Assembly (NCBI RefSeq): GCF_051622035.1
Contig: NC_135359.1
Coordinates: forward strand, 15,871,501-15,935,500
DNA length: 64,000 nucleotides
Direction of reading: 5' to 3'
Source of the DNA: Arctopsyche grandis
Lineage: Eukaryota; Arthropoda; Insecta; Trichoptera; Hydropsychidae
Of the stretch, positions 34,806 through 46,200 are shown piece by piece. The first letter of the stretch is position 1. Each line of letters begins with the position of its first letter. A program made the position numbers and the translations under genes. Under the pieces are notes generated by a model. That model saw only the letters and a program-made list of their open reading frames with translations. It made no database searches and was not told the DNA's origin.

Positions 34806-36814
34806 CTATAAGTCATTGTCACTGATGAGTGGTATTTTGGCTACTTCGAAGAATATTTTATGCGAGTATTTGTTACGAACTGTACTGAGACCTTCTTTCG
34901 GCTTTCTGTGAAGATAGAGGTTTTGGGCCTTGGCTACGGGCAGAATCTCCTCGAGAGTATAACCTGCAATAAAACGCAATATAAACCACCATTGCTTATC
35001 ACACTGTGATGAAGTTTTTTGTAAAATAGATAAATACCAGTATAATAAATGTGGGTCGGAGTCCACGTGCCCAGATTTTTCATTTTAATAGCTAAGTACA
35101 AAGCAGCGGCGGCCATTTTACTATCTGAGAATGACACAAAAGAATACTCCAACAGGCAAGATTCCAGAACAAATCGAGCCAATGTCAAGGTCGGCATGGA
35201 AACTCGTGCACACTGAAAACCGAAAGATGTTAAAATCCACACGTCGAAAGCAAGATAGAAACATTTAAACGGAACCTCACCCTCGCATATCTCCGTAAAA
35301 ATCTATACGATAGTGGAATACCAATATCAAAATTGATAGTTTTGAGAATATTTATTTCCATTGCGAGTAGTTGGTTCAGAGTATAAGCGCCATCACAGAT
35401 GTATAGAAAGTCGTCCACTAATGGAGGTATCCGTTCCTGGTTATAAAATTGAAATATTACATTTCAAAAGCATAATAATTATCAAACTTTTAATCTACCG
35501 TTCTAATAGCTACTCACGTCGAATTTAGATGCAATAAATAATGCGGCTGAGCCTAATAGTTGGAGCTCATCTTTTTTTGTCGTTTCTCTACATAAATATA
35601 AGTCGACTAACTTTACAGCTAAGTAAAGGGTTTCGTGGTTAAGTTCAAAGCTTTCCTGAACTTCCACCATCCAGTCGACGAGAAGAGCTCTCATCCAACT
35701 GGTGAGGGTTTTTTGACGTGGCAAATAATCTTCTATGATGAAATTGGACTGTGGAAGAGAAGCAACAAGTTTTAGAGGCGACAAATCAAAACATTTTTAT
35801 TTCCAAACACACAAACTGATCGAACCTCTCGACTCTTCAAATAGTTGAATATGTCCATAGCATAATTAGACACTTGGAAAGGATCGCTCCAATTGTCCTT
35901 GTCAAAATCGCTAACTCCATCCGGCACGCTCGTATCCTTGTCGCTAATAGCAAGTAAATTTATATCTCTAGTAAGGGACGGTTCCTTTTCACTTTTATTG
36001 CATAAATCGTTCGATTGTTTGGACACGGTCGACCTGTAATGTTATAAAAGTCATAATATTATCATATTCTCATTTAAAATTCACACTGTAATGAAGTAGA
36101 CAAGTACTGACATGTCTTCTATTGCTGATATATAAAGCGATGTCTCGTCAAAATCCTCACTAATACGTGTCAGGTTATTGGATTTGGTCGACTTCTGTTG
36201 ATTTTCACATACCATATATTCAACGGAGCCATTTAAAGTATTTTCTTTAGCGGGCTTTGGCGGAAAAACTACCATATTTGCAGGCCAGGTGGTCGTACTT
36301 TTAAGGGATTCTTCTACATTGTGTGCATGTTTGCCGTTGATCGACGATCGTTGACTTCTCAACACTTTACTGACCACCGAAACGGTGGTATTCTCTTTAG
36401 GCTTTTTACGCACCATCTGCATAGTTAAAGAAAAACTTAAATAATTTTTAAACCAGGTTAGATAGATTTAAATCTGTCATCGAAAGTACGAACCTTTGCA
36501 ACGGGGAGAATTTTTTCATTGACGATAACTTTCTTGACACCCAAATCATTCTTTCCTTTATCATTCACTTGCGTGCCGTTAGTTATAGCATTAGTGATAT
36601 CACCGAATGCAGCTCTCTTAGCCTTGCCGGGCTTTGAATCTCTCAGCGGACTTGCAGCTTTTCGTTTACCCACAGCTTTGACCGCTTGCTTCAAGGTGGA
36701 TTTTAAACTCAAAGCACCATTTTTACTACGAGTGCTGACGCCCATTGTCGCATTATTTACAATCCCCAATATATTCTCATTTCCATTTTTATTCAACATC
36801 TTCATCGGGGCCAT
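34806..36814 (-). CDS. CycB3: Cyclin B3
   Basis: Seven coding exons on the minus strand: 36814-36494, 36416-36112, 36033-35826, 35748-35518, 35436-35281, 35212-35038, 34963-34806; 1554 nt, 517 aa. A splice acceptor at 36822, seven bases before the ATG, implies an upstream non-coding exon. The N-terminal region is basic and has RAAFGDITN (67-75), the B3-type destruction box. The cyclin box starts in exon 4: LPRQKTLTSWMRALLVDWMV (MRALLVDW 297-304), then EVQESFELNHETLYLAVK, typical of B3 rather than A or B1. Exon 5 has PPLVDDFLYICDGAY and PLSYRFLRRYAR; exons 6-7 form the second fold and end NKYSHKIFFEVAKIPL. Cyclin B3 activates CDK1 in mitosis and female meiosis and is degraded by the APC/C. It ends about 1.7 kb from the PABIR stop, tail to tail. 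Confidence 0.95.
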
Positions 36815-36821
36815 GTCGGTG

Positions 36822-37500
36822 CTGAAACATGATAAAAATACAGATCAATGAAATGCGAACGACACCAGCATACTAATGAACTATGAGAGCGGTAGATAAC
36901 GAAAGCTGAGTATATGAATAACCTCAAAATAACGACAATTTTGAATGAGAAATTGTAACAATTTCATGGAACATTGTGTTAAATAAAATATGTGTATAGA
37001 TTGGCGTGTGGTATGAATTAGAAGAATGGTGTTTTTAGGTATGTAATTATTAACCTCCAATGTTGAAAGTTGTTGAAGTTATAGCAGAAGTGGTTTTTGA
37101 TATATGTTGGTGTAAAACGTGGCCGATTGGCTATCTAAAGGTCAATGTATGGTAGTATTGAGATGGAAAGTAATGCGGTCAGTTTGGGTAAAAACGGTTG
37201 GAACAATTAGAAGAGTGTATAGAGTTCGGATAGGCGGGAGAATAGGTGGGTAGAGGCTGGGATAACTCACCAGCTCGACGCTCGACGCTCGACGCTCGAC
37301 AGTCGACGGCCGCGCGCTCCGGCTCGAAGAAGCTCGAAGGACTGTCGTCCTATAGACTATAGAGGAGTGTCGTGGTCACCGCAGCTGGCAGAGGAGCGTC
37401 TTCGATGGAACGGCAACGGCAACGGCAAAGGCAATGGCAATGGCAATGGCAAAGGCAACGGCAACGGCGCGCAACGCCAGCCGCCAACAGATCGTTGCGA
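36822..37500 (-). promoter_or_regulatory. CycB3 upstream region with putative non-coding first exon
   Basis: Must contain the first intron and non-coding first exon implied by the acceptor at 36822. A GC-rich patch at 37265-37380 (GACGCTCGACGCTCGACGCT repeats and GGCCGCGCGCTCCGG) is the best promoter candidate. It is followed by a hexanucleotide GGCAAC/GGCAAT tract at 37412-37470. Exact start unknown. Confidence 0.4.
37412..37470. repeat. Hexanucleotide repeat GGCAAC/GGCAAA/GGCAAT
   Basis: About ten units of GGCAAN in tandem. The open frame reading Asn-Gly repeats through it has no other support. Confidence 0.9.
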
Positions 37501-37702
37501 TGCAGCCGTTACAACAGGACTGCCAACTGCCAACTGCTATTCGACCGCTTACGTCTCTTTTCGTCCTAACGGGAAATTTACCAATGAACGCTCTGTGAAA
37601 CGTTTCAATTTTACAAATCCAGAATGATTTCTCTCATTTTGTTCTCCAATTTCATCGTTTTGAGTATTTCTGAAAAATATTTGTGTAAATTGCAATGGGT
37701 TT

Positions 37703-38487
37703 GGGTCTACCTCACGGGCCCGAATGTGAAACGCCAGAAAACGCAAATATCGGAAGGCAAAGATCGAAAATCGGAAGATCTTTAGTCGAAAGATAAAAAT
37801 AAGGGTGCATGGTAAACGGTATATACTCACGTACATACTTAATTTGCGCGAGCAGGATACAATAGGAACAAGAGAAACAGGCTTTTCCTCCCGTATTCTG
37901 CGCGCGCACATTTATACGGGAGGAAAAGCCTGTTCCACTTGTTCTTGTTGTATCCTGCTCGCGCAAATTAAGTGAGTGTGTACGTGCAGTGCCGGCCTTA
38001 CACCCAATGGTGCCCTCGGGTAATTTTTTCTAAGCACCCTTAGAAAAAATTTCGCCTTTGGCGCTCTATTTAAAATTTTGTATGGCTTTTGGCCCTCTAA
38101 TTTTAAAATTTAAAGCGCCTTTGACACATCGAGTGGCGCCCTAACTTATTTGGCGCCTTCGGGCACCACCCGACCCAGCCCCCCCCCCTAAAACCGGCAC
38201 TGTGTACGTGAGTATGTACCATTTACCATGCACCCTTTTTTTGTTGATCTTTGATTCTGATTCTTTTTCTTGATTTTGCGCGCGCACATTAATACGGGAG
38301 GAAAAGCCTGTTCCTCTTGTTCTTATTGTATCCTGCTCGCGCAAATTAAGTGAGTATGTACGTGAGTATGTATGTGAGTATGTACCGTTTACCATGCACC
38401 CTTTTTTTTGATCTTTCGATTTTCGATCTTTGCCTTCCGATATTTGCGTTTTCGGGCGTTTCACATTCGGGCCCGTGACGGAGACCG
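37703..38487. mobile_element. Foldback element (copy C) with 9-bp duplication and a nested hAT MITE
   Basis: Ends GGGTCTACCTCACGGGCCCG and, other strand, CGGTCTCCGTCACGGGCCCG. Flanks AATGGGTTT (37694-37702) and AATGGGCTT (38488-38496), a 9-bp duplication with one mismatch. Same family as copies A and B but with a partly duplicated core. The hAT MITE at 37987-38202 is inserted in it. Open frames here are palindrome shadows. Confidence 0.9.
37987..38202. mobile_element. hAT MITE, 216 bp, nested in foldback copy C
   Basis: Ends CAGTGCCGGCC and CCGGCACTG. Exact 8-bp duplication TGTACGTG on both sides. Interior carries two facing TGGCGCCC/TTTGGCGC-type blocks. No coding. Confidence 0.9.
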
Positions 38488-38511
38488 AATGGGCTTATAT
38501 TGAGATTTATC

Positions 38512-38737
38512 CAGTAACGGCTCGTGAGATTTCATGGTGGGGGGGCTGCAGAAGTTATTCAGGCTGTAGTAGTTCGTTAACCAAACCGGTGATCGAATGA
38601 AAAGAAAAATAGCTTGAATATGTACTATACTGGGAGGTTCGCAGCCCCGCAGCCCATGTGGACGACAAAAATAGCATGTATTTGTACTGTACTGGGAGTA
38701 CTGCAGCCCCGCAGTCCATATGCAAGAGCCGCCACTG
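38512..38737. mobile_element. hAT MITE, 226 bp
   Basis: Ends CAGTAACGGCTCGTGAGA and, other strand, CAGTGGCGGCTCTTGCATA. Exact 8-bp duplication GATTTATC at 38504-38511 and 38738-38745. Two internal GGGAGK...GCAGCCCCGCAG blocks repeat in tandem. Confidence 0.92.
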
Positions 38738-38853
38738 GATTTATCCCTTTTAAATTTTTGTTTTGGAACATTCGTTAATACTCCCGGATGAGATTTTAGC
38801 GATTGATTGCACCCATTGGTTTCAATCGAGTAAATTTATCTATTTCGAACAGT

Positions 38854-39479
38854 AGGGGCGTGCCTAGGAGTTCAGCCGCCTGTATGCAAACTTAAATCGA
38901 CCGCTCTTTCATTTTATCAGAATTTGTATAAATCATATAAATAAAAGAAAAATTAAGTGCATGTGAGTGGTGCAAAAATCTTACCGGAAATCTTAAATCA
39001 GAAATATTAATCACAATTAACCAGGAAAACAAACAGAAAATCAAAACGTTTATTTCTGAACAGGATCAGACGACAAGAAATACTGAATGTTTTCAAGTTC
39101 ATTAATGAAAATATAATGCTTTTATCCTCAACCCCACATCTATGACATTGTTTTTTCGATGATCAACTAATACTCAACATTCTTGAAATACATCTGGCAG
39201 TTGCAAAGATAATAGAACATAAAAGAACTCTATGCTCCATGTGGAAGTTATACCAGTTATCCCGTTATTTCCCCGAATTATAGTTCGGGTATTTTACAAG
39301 TTGCAACTTGCAAAAGCAATCCACAAGTAACTTAAATTCATTTTAAAAAATACGATGTCTTGTTTCGTGTTTTTTTAAGGAATATAATTTTTTCGACATT
39401 CATTTCTTTCAACCGCCTTTATATTTCGGTCGCCTGTGTGCGTTGCATACATTTATACATATGGTAGGCGCGGCCCCGA
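38854..39479. mobile_element. Probable hAT-type element, 626 bp
   Basis: Left AGGGGCGTGCCTAGG faces right (other strand) TCGGGGCCGCGCCTACC. An exact 8-bp repeat CGAACAGT flanks it (38846-38853, 39480-39487). AT-rich interior without recognised coding. The termini are imperfect, so the superfamily rests mainly on duplication size. Confidence 0.65.
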
Positions 39480-39487
39480 CGAACAGT

Positions 39488-39921
39488 CAATTCATGCAAC
39501 ATACATTATTTGGTAAACGGATTATTTCGCACATTGCGATCGGCGCACGATGATCGTTGCCACAAAAAGTGCGAATATGGAATATCTAGCACTGTAGTTC
39601 TCGTTAGTATAATATTTCGCGTGGGTAGCTTTCAATTGATGGAGTTTTTGGATGCAAGATGTTCCGTGATCGAAATTTTAGTGGCTTGCGCGAGATTGCT
39701 TTTTGCGGAATAATTACCGAACCACATTATTTCTGTAATTTACAAATAAATTAAAGTTTAATAATTTTATAAGAGTATTAAAGTATGGTATACATTCACT
39801 GGTGGATATAAGGGAGGGGAATGGAGCTAATTGACCCACACCCTAAAAAATTACATAATGCACTTACATATGTATGTATATACAATCAAATGTTTGTATT
39901 TTGTATTTTTATAATAAAATG
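39488..39921. other. Unassigned DNA before the LTR element
   Basis: Nothing recognised; the 67-codon frame at 39510-39713 has no domain. Confidence 0.35.
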
Positions 39922-40684
39922 TATGGGGATCTAGTCTTGTTGTGAAGGTCTTCTTCACCACCAGTCCGCCATGTATTATAGACAGGTTCGTCTGTGTTCG
40001 GTATTAAATACAGCTATGTTGAATATGGTATTTATTTGGTAGTAACACGTATACACAAGTATGATTAATTGTTGGCAAAAGTTTGTCGTTCAGCGGTCTC
40101 TGGATATGGTAGAGTGTCGCTGGCTCGGCATTCAGCTATGTTCAGCAAGTCTCTGGATACGGCAGTGTGTTGCTGGCTGGTTGTTCTTCCAAGTCCGCGT
40201 AGTGAAGTGGTGGCTGGTCAGGAGCTGGATGTTGACTGGTCTGCTGCTGTGTGTCGACGCTTGCTGCTCTGGGTCGACTGGTCTGGTGCTGTGTGTCGAC
40301 GCTTGCTGTTGTGGGTCGATTGGCGTTGTTTGGGTTGTACCTCCTTTTATAGTGTTTTTGGAATGCTTGGTGGAAGTGGTTATTGACGCGTACGAAAGGA
40401 ACTTTGTTTTCGTCGAGGCGTCGAATTTTCTGGAATGCTTGATGGAAGTGGTTATTGACGCGTACGAGAGGAATTTTGTTTTCGTCGAGGCGTCGAATTT
40501 TCTGGAATGCTTGATGGAAGTGGTCGTACGAGCATTTAGTTTATTGATGCGTACGAGAGGAATTTTGTTTTTGTCGAGGCGTCGAATTTTCTGGAATGCT
40601 TGATGCTGTTCCGCTCGATGTATTTTGTTGTTGCGGAATATTCTCGAAGGTTTCGATGACGATGACGACGACGAGATTCCTACA
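39922..40684 (-). repeat. LTR (3' LTR in element orientation)
   Basis: 763 bp. Contains three 72-bp tandem units and a longer fourth (GAATGCTTG starts at 40361, 40433, 40505, 40593), each carrying ATTGACGCGTACGA and GTCGAGGCGTCGAATTTTCT, and a CTGCTGTGTGTCGACGCTTG duplication near 40240-40300. Confidence 0.9.
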
Positions 40685-40960
40685 TGGCTCTCCGGTGAGT
40701 GTTAACGATGTGTGTGATTTTGTGGGAATCTTGATGTGTTGGAGTCTATTGACTCGATGGCGTCGTTGTTTGTCCGGTTGTGCTGGAGAAAGTTGTCTCA
40801 ACAGCGGGTCTTGTGTTGCATGCCGGTCCAAGTCTTGTTCTCTACCAGGTTGCTTATTTTGGGTGAGCTGCGTTGGTAGTGAAGGTTTGTGATGGCTTGG
40901 ATGGTGCTGTTGTGCAGGCTGCTGTGTTCTGCGTGGAGTCATTCGCGTGACTGTTTTGCT

Positions 40961-41170
40961 GGTTGTGCTGGAGTTAGTTGTCTCGGCAGCGGGTCTTGCG
41001 TGAAGAACGTTGGTTGACGAAGTGCGTTGAGTGCTGGTCTTCGTTGGTTGTGCTGGAGTTAGTTGTCTCGACAGCGGATCTTGCGTGAAGAACGTTGGTT
41101 GACGAAGTGCGTTGAGTGCTGGTCTTCGTTGGTTGTGCTGGAGTTAGTTGTCTCGACAGCGGGTCTTGTG
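40961..41170. repeat. 85-bp tandem repeat inside the LTR element
   Basis: Units start at 40961, 41046 and 41131 (third partial), each with GGTTGTGCTGGAGTTAGTTG and CTTGCGTGAAGAACGTTGG. Divergence between units is very low. Confidence 0.92.
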
Positions 41171-41519
41171 TGGAGTAGCTGGTCCATATGTACTTTCACA
41201 CCATGTTACTGTTTTGGTCGTTACAATGGTAGTGAAGGTTTGTGTCGGTCTGGACGGTGCTGTTGTGCAGGCTGCGGCGTCCTGCATGGGCTCGTCGAGG
41301 TGATGAATCATCGAAGGTGTGATGAGCGGTGCTGGCGGATCAACAGTAGTGGATCCATTTGGTTGTTGTCTCCGGGTTGCGTTTTGTTGTGGCGAAAGCT
41401 GCGGAGTTGTTTGACATGGTCACTAGTTGTGGGGACATGTAGCGGACTGCGTTTGAAGTCTGCGTTGAGGGTTGCGTTGTAGACTGCGTTGAAGGCTGCG
41501 GTTGCGTGAAGTCTGCGGT

Positions 41520-41770
41520 TGCTATGTAGGCTGCGATGTGGGCTGCGATGTGGGCTGCTATGTAGGCTGCGATGTAGGCTGCTATGTAGGCTGCGATGTG
41601 GGCTGCTATGTAGGCTGCGATGTGGGCTGCTATGTAGGCTGCGATGTGGGCTGCTATGTAGGCTGCGATGTGGGCTGCTATGTAGGCTGCGATGTGGGCT
41701 GCTATGTAGGCTGCGATGTGGGCTGCTATGTAGGCTGCGATGTGGGCTGCTATGTAGGCTGCTTTGAAGG
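41520..41770. repeat. 24-bp tandem minisatellite inside the LTR element
   Basis: About ten units of GGCTGCGATGTGGGCTGCTATGTA-type sequence (two 12-bp half-units). It is open in several frames on both strands: Cys-Tyr-Val-Gly-Cys-Asp-Val-Gly on plus, Ser-Leu-His-Ser-Ser-Pro-His-Arg on minus. The minus frame is the element's own direction, so a repeat-containing Gag-like product is conceivable but unsupported. Confidence 0.92.
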
Positions 41771-41887
41771 CTGCATGGCTCTTAGTCGGGGGTCACCAGT
41801 TATGGTGAGGTTGGAAGTTGACTGCACTGTGGGCTGCTTTGTTGACTGCTTTGAAGGCTGCGTGGCTCTTCGTCGGGGGTCACCAGG

Positions 41888-42650
41888 TATGGGGATCTAG
41901 TCTTGTTGTGAAGGTCTTCTTCACCACCAGTCCGCCATGTATTATAGACAGGTTCGTCTGTGTTCGGTATTAAATACAGCTATGTTGAATATGGTATTTA
42001 TTTGGTAGTAACACGTATACACAAGTATGATTAATTGTTGGCAAAAGTTTGTCGTTCAGCGGTCTCTGGATATGGTAGAGTGTCGCTGGCTCGGCATTCA
42101 GCTATGTTCAGCAAGTCTCTGGATACGGCAGTGTGTTGCTGGCTGGTTGTTCTTCCAAGTCCGCGTAGTGAAGTGGTGGCTGGTCAGGAGCTGGATGTTG
42201 ACTGGTCTGCTGCTGTGTGTCGACGCTTGCTGCTCTGGGTCGACTGGTCTGGTGCTGTGTGTCGACGCTTGCTGTTGTGGGTCGATTGGCGTTGTTTGGG
42301 TTGTACCTCCTTTTATAGTGTTTTTGGAATGCTTGGTGGAAGTGGTTATTGACGCGTACGAAAGGAACTTTGTTTTCGTCGAGGCGTCGAATTTTCTGGA
42401 ATGCTTGATGGAAGTGGTTATTGACGCGTACGAGAGGAATTTTGTTTTCGTCGAGGCGTCGAATTTTCTGGAATGCTTGATGGAAGTGGTCGTACGAGCA
42501 TTTAGTTTATTGATGCGTACGAGAGGAATTTTGTTTTTGTCGAGGCGTCGAATTTTCTGGAATGCTTGATGCTGTTCCGCTCGATGTATTTTGTTGTTGC
42601 GGAATATTCTCGAAGGTTTCGATGACGATGACGACGACGAGATTCCTACA
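41888..42650 (-). repeat. LTR (5' LTR in element orientation)
   Basis: Same length and internal repeat structure as the LTR at 39922-40684. The right edge is followed by AATG, matching the left flank of the element. Confidence 0.9.
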
Positions 42651-43080
42651 AATGTTTTATAAATAAATAAGCATTTTTAAAAAAAAATAAAATGTGTGTA
42701 TTATAAAATTATGAATGGCTCCCACCCTGACAATTTTCTGGATCCACCCCCTGTGTACACTTCCACACTTTTCAAATAAACTAATGCGACTATAAAAATG
42801 CTAAAATATATTTATTTAAAAATGAAGGCGTTATTTGAATTGGAATCATGCGGAATACTTCAAAAATTTAAACAAAATTTAGACATCAGTAATTCTGGGT
42901 AATCGAAAATAGTTTGGATAAAAAAAATATTTAGTAAGCTGCATTTTCTTAGCAGCATAAAATTTCTTGTCCGTCAATTTAATAGAATAGTAGTATTTTC
43001 ATTTATTCAATTTTCAGAAAAAAAATAATATAACAAATCTCAGAATAAAAGAAAAATTGGTATGGCTAAATATGTGGTTG

Positions 43081-43208
43081 TTTTGACAAATGTCAGTTTG
43101 ACAGTTGTCATTTCACAACTTGCCCTTTAGTCAGTGAATGATAGTGATTTTTACCAATTTCAAATTATTAATTTTTACATACTTTTAAAGTGATACTTTT
43201 CTTATAAA
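43081..43208 (+). promoter_or_regulatory. Putative Pex1 core promoter and short 5' leader
   Basis: A TCAGT initiator-like site at 43131-43135 lies 74 bp before the ATG at 43209. Two TGACA/GTCA repeats sit just upstream (TTGACAAATGTCAGTTTGAC). No TATA box at the usual spacing. Confidence 0.35.
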
Positions 43209-46200
43209 ATGTGGACTTCTACAGCAGTTATAAAATTAGTACACCATACGAATTGCTTCGCTCATGTCAATAACAAATTTATCACAAATTTTTTCGGAAA
43301 TGTGAGTTATTTATTTTTTTTATTAAGATTTTGTTTGATTTCCATCGTTATGTAAATATGTTTTTTTTATAGAATTATCAAAACAATTACATCAAATTAA
43401 TTTGGGAAGATAATAGTACTATTCTTTGGTGTGTCAACACCAACGTATCTGATGGATGTATAGGGTTAAATAGTCTATTTGCCCAACGCCTGGGTATTTT
43501 GGAAGGAACTGCTGTTTCATTGACTGTATGTTCAGCACCTCCTATATTAAATCAAGTAACCATATCAACAGATTCTGAAGAAGATTATGATATTCTGGTA
43601 TGGTTTAAATTTTTTTGTTATGGTAAAAATAATATTTCTAAAAATTTAACTTTATTTAATTGAATTTTAGGAGTCGAATATACTAAAACTTCAATCCTGT
43701 TTACTAGATCAAGTAAAAATACTTGTTCAGAATCAAAAAATGGTCATATGGGTGTCGCCATCACTATCAATTAATATAAAATCTAGAGATACTTCAATTT
43801 TAAAAGAATGCACTGAAGTTGTTGTTTTACCATGTTCTGTCGATGTTAGTGGCTCAGGCTCGAATTTTAAATTACCTAAAAATATTCAGTGTCCCATAGA
43901 AAAAAATAATGTAAGTAATTTTATGCAAAATCAAAAAGAAACACTTTTGAAGTATAGTAAAAAGAGGTGGTCTCATTTGATGAGGGCTATGTATATTGCT
44001 GAGGCAGATATTTTGAAAAAAACTGAGATAGTTCATAATTGTTTATACATTCCTGCAAATATCTTGGATGCAAATCTAGAAAAATCGCTTTTTCATTTAC
44101 AAATAATGAATCAAATTGATGAATCCAATAAAGATAATAATGATGGAACTATCACTTCTTTTTACGTGAAATTAAAACCCTTTGTTCTTGACGTCCTGCC
44201 CTGTAAAATAAATATTTTCAACAAATATATGCCAGTCATAGTTCCAAATAATCTAAGACGCAAATTATGCATACAATCAGGTGATATATTTTTTTTGGAT
44301 GAACATGATAAAGAATGCCAAACGCCAGAAATTATACAAATTTCGCCAGTCATTGGTAACACAGATTTCACGACAGATGACTTGCTTAATATGTTTAAAA
44401 CATATGTTCTCTCAAAAAGCACAGAAGAAGAACCTTTGCTAATAAATATTATGGATGTTATTGATGTTAATTCAGAGCGAAAAATATTTTGTCAAGTAGA
44501 CTTTCATCCAAAGTCGATTAAATGCGCTTTAATAAATTGCAAAACCCTGAGAAATTGTAAAATAATAGCTAATCAAGACAAAGTTCAACCACTTGAAACG
44601 GTTATAAATCAAGAGAGCCCAGATTTAGATATGATATGTCGAGAAGTTGGGGGTTTTAATCGAATAACCGAACATTCCATTGATATTCTCAAGTCTAGTA
44701 TAATAATGAATGCTTGTAATATAAAATCAGATGGTAAAAATAAAAACAACATTTTGATATTAGGTAAATGTTTTCTTTGATTATAGTATTTTGCATAATA
44801 TTTACGCAATGTTTATTTCGTTAAAAAAAAATTTCTTTGTAGGTGTAGTAGGTTCGGGAAAGTCGACCTTGGCCAGTATTATTGTTAAAGATAGTGGACT
44901 TTGGTCATTAAAGTTAAATTGTCGCTCTATGAAAGGAAGGAAAGACACTATAGAGACGTTTCAAAAAGCAGTTCGTTCATGTGAAATGCATGCACCATCT
45001 GTTCTGATCTGCGATGATATTGAAAGCATATTTCCATGTGAAAAGGAAGGTTCTTCAACTCAAGATTTACTGTTTTACGAAATGTTCGCAATCCTTATAT
45101 GTGTCTGTATTATCATTAAGCTACATAAAATTTTTAATACAAAACCATTGAAATTCTAGACAAGCAAATACGATCAAATCCATAATACACGAGTCGGTTG
45201 GTGTATTTACGATCATGACTTCTATTGGACTAGAAGATATTCATTCTGTATTTAAAGTTTCGAAAGGTGATCTTTTATTTTCGAAAACGTTTGCAATTCC
45301 AGAATTAACTCAGGTATATCACGATAGTGAAAAAGACAGTTCATCTGTGCTTTGAGATTTTCATTATGACTTTTTTTTTAGGATGAACGTAGTAGTCTGC
45401 TTAAAAGTATTATCATGAATAGTTTGTATAAGTATGATCATTTGAAAAGCGATGATTATTATAGAATGTCCTTGGATACGGCAGGATTAACAGTTAGAGA
45501 TCTAGTGGACTATGCAATTAAAAATATATTTAAAGCAGTAAAATATGCAGGTATTTACAATAATTTGAAGAAATTTAACATGTTTAACGTATATTTTCAT
45601 CAAGTTTCTTAAATAAATTCCAACTTTTTTCTAGTATGTCATGATGAAGTATTGAACTTTTCTCCTCAAAATATAAAGGCTGAAGTAGATGATGATAAGT
45701 CTGATATTTGGGAAGCAGTAGGCGGATTGTCAAGTACAAAGAAAAAACTTACAGAAATTATATATTGGCCGTTGAAAGTGATGAATATTTTTTTTTGTAA
45801 TATAGTTATCTGTTTTATATTCATTGAATATTTTTTGATTGATTGTTTTTTTAAATAGTATCCTGGACTTTTTCCGAAGCAACCTGGTGCTATTTTATTG
45901 TTTGGTCCGCCTGGAACTGGAAAATCTTTGATTGGATGCGCTATTTCAAAATTAACCGAAGTATCGTTTATTAATGTTAAAGGGCCAGAGCTTCTTTCTA
46001 AGTATATTGGTCAAAGCGAGCAATCCGTTAGAAATTTATTTAAAAGGTTTCATCCAGTGATTATATTGTAATTAACATATTTAACATTTTTATGTTATAC
46101 ATTTATGCAATTAATTTTTAGAGCTGAAAAGAAAAAGCCGTGTGTAATTTTCTTCGATGAGTTTGATAGTTTAGCACCAAGGTTTGTCTATTTTATTTTT

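Larger units (their letters stand above)
39922..42650 (-). mobile_element. Young non-autonomous LTR retrotransposon (TRIM/LARD-like)
   Basis: Two direct repeats of exactly 763 bp (39922-40684 and 41888-42650) appear identical where I compared them, and both give the same 180-codon shadow frame. They are flanked by AATG on both sides. Reading the minus strand, the LTR begins TGTAGGAATCTCGTCGTCG; just inside the upstream LTR is TGGTGACCCCCGACGAAGAG, a plausible tRNA primer-binding site, which sets the orientation. The 1203-bp interior has no reverse transcriptase or integrase, only tandem repeats, so it must be mobilised in trans. Matching LTRs point to recent insertion. Confidence 0.85.

Noticed and set aside
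37367-37627. Asn-Gly repeat protein upstream of CycB3
   Set aside because: Hexanucleotide repeat translated in frame; no flanking domain or splice support.
40061-40603. 180-codon frame, repeated at 42027-42569
   Set aside because: Lies inside both LTRs on the strand opposite to the element's inferred orientation; no domain, and it is simply duplicated with the LTR.
41520-41770. CRISPR-like array
   Set aside because: Units are contiguous tandem copies with no unique spacers, in an insect genome and inside a retrotransposon.
41502-41900. 132-codon Cys-Gly-rich frame
   Set aside because: Translation of the 24-bp minisatellite; no start context, no signal peptide, no known fold.
44162-44422. 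Minus-strand 86-codon frame in Pex1
   Set aside because: Antisense shadow of Pex1 exon 3.
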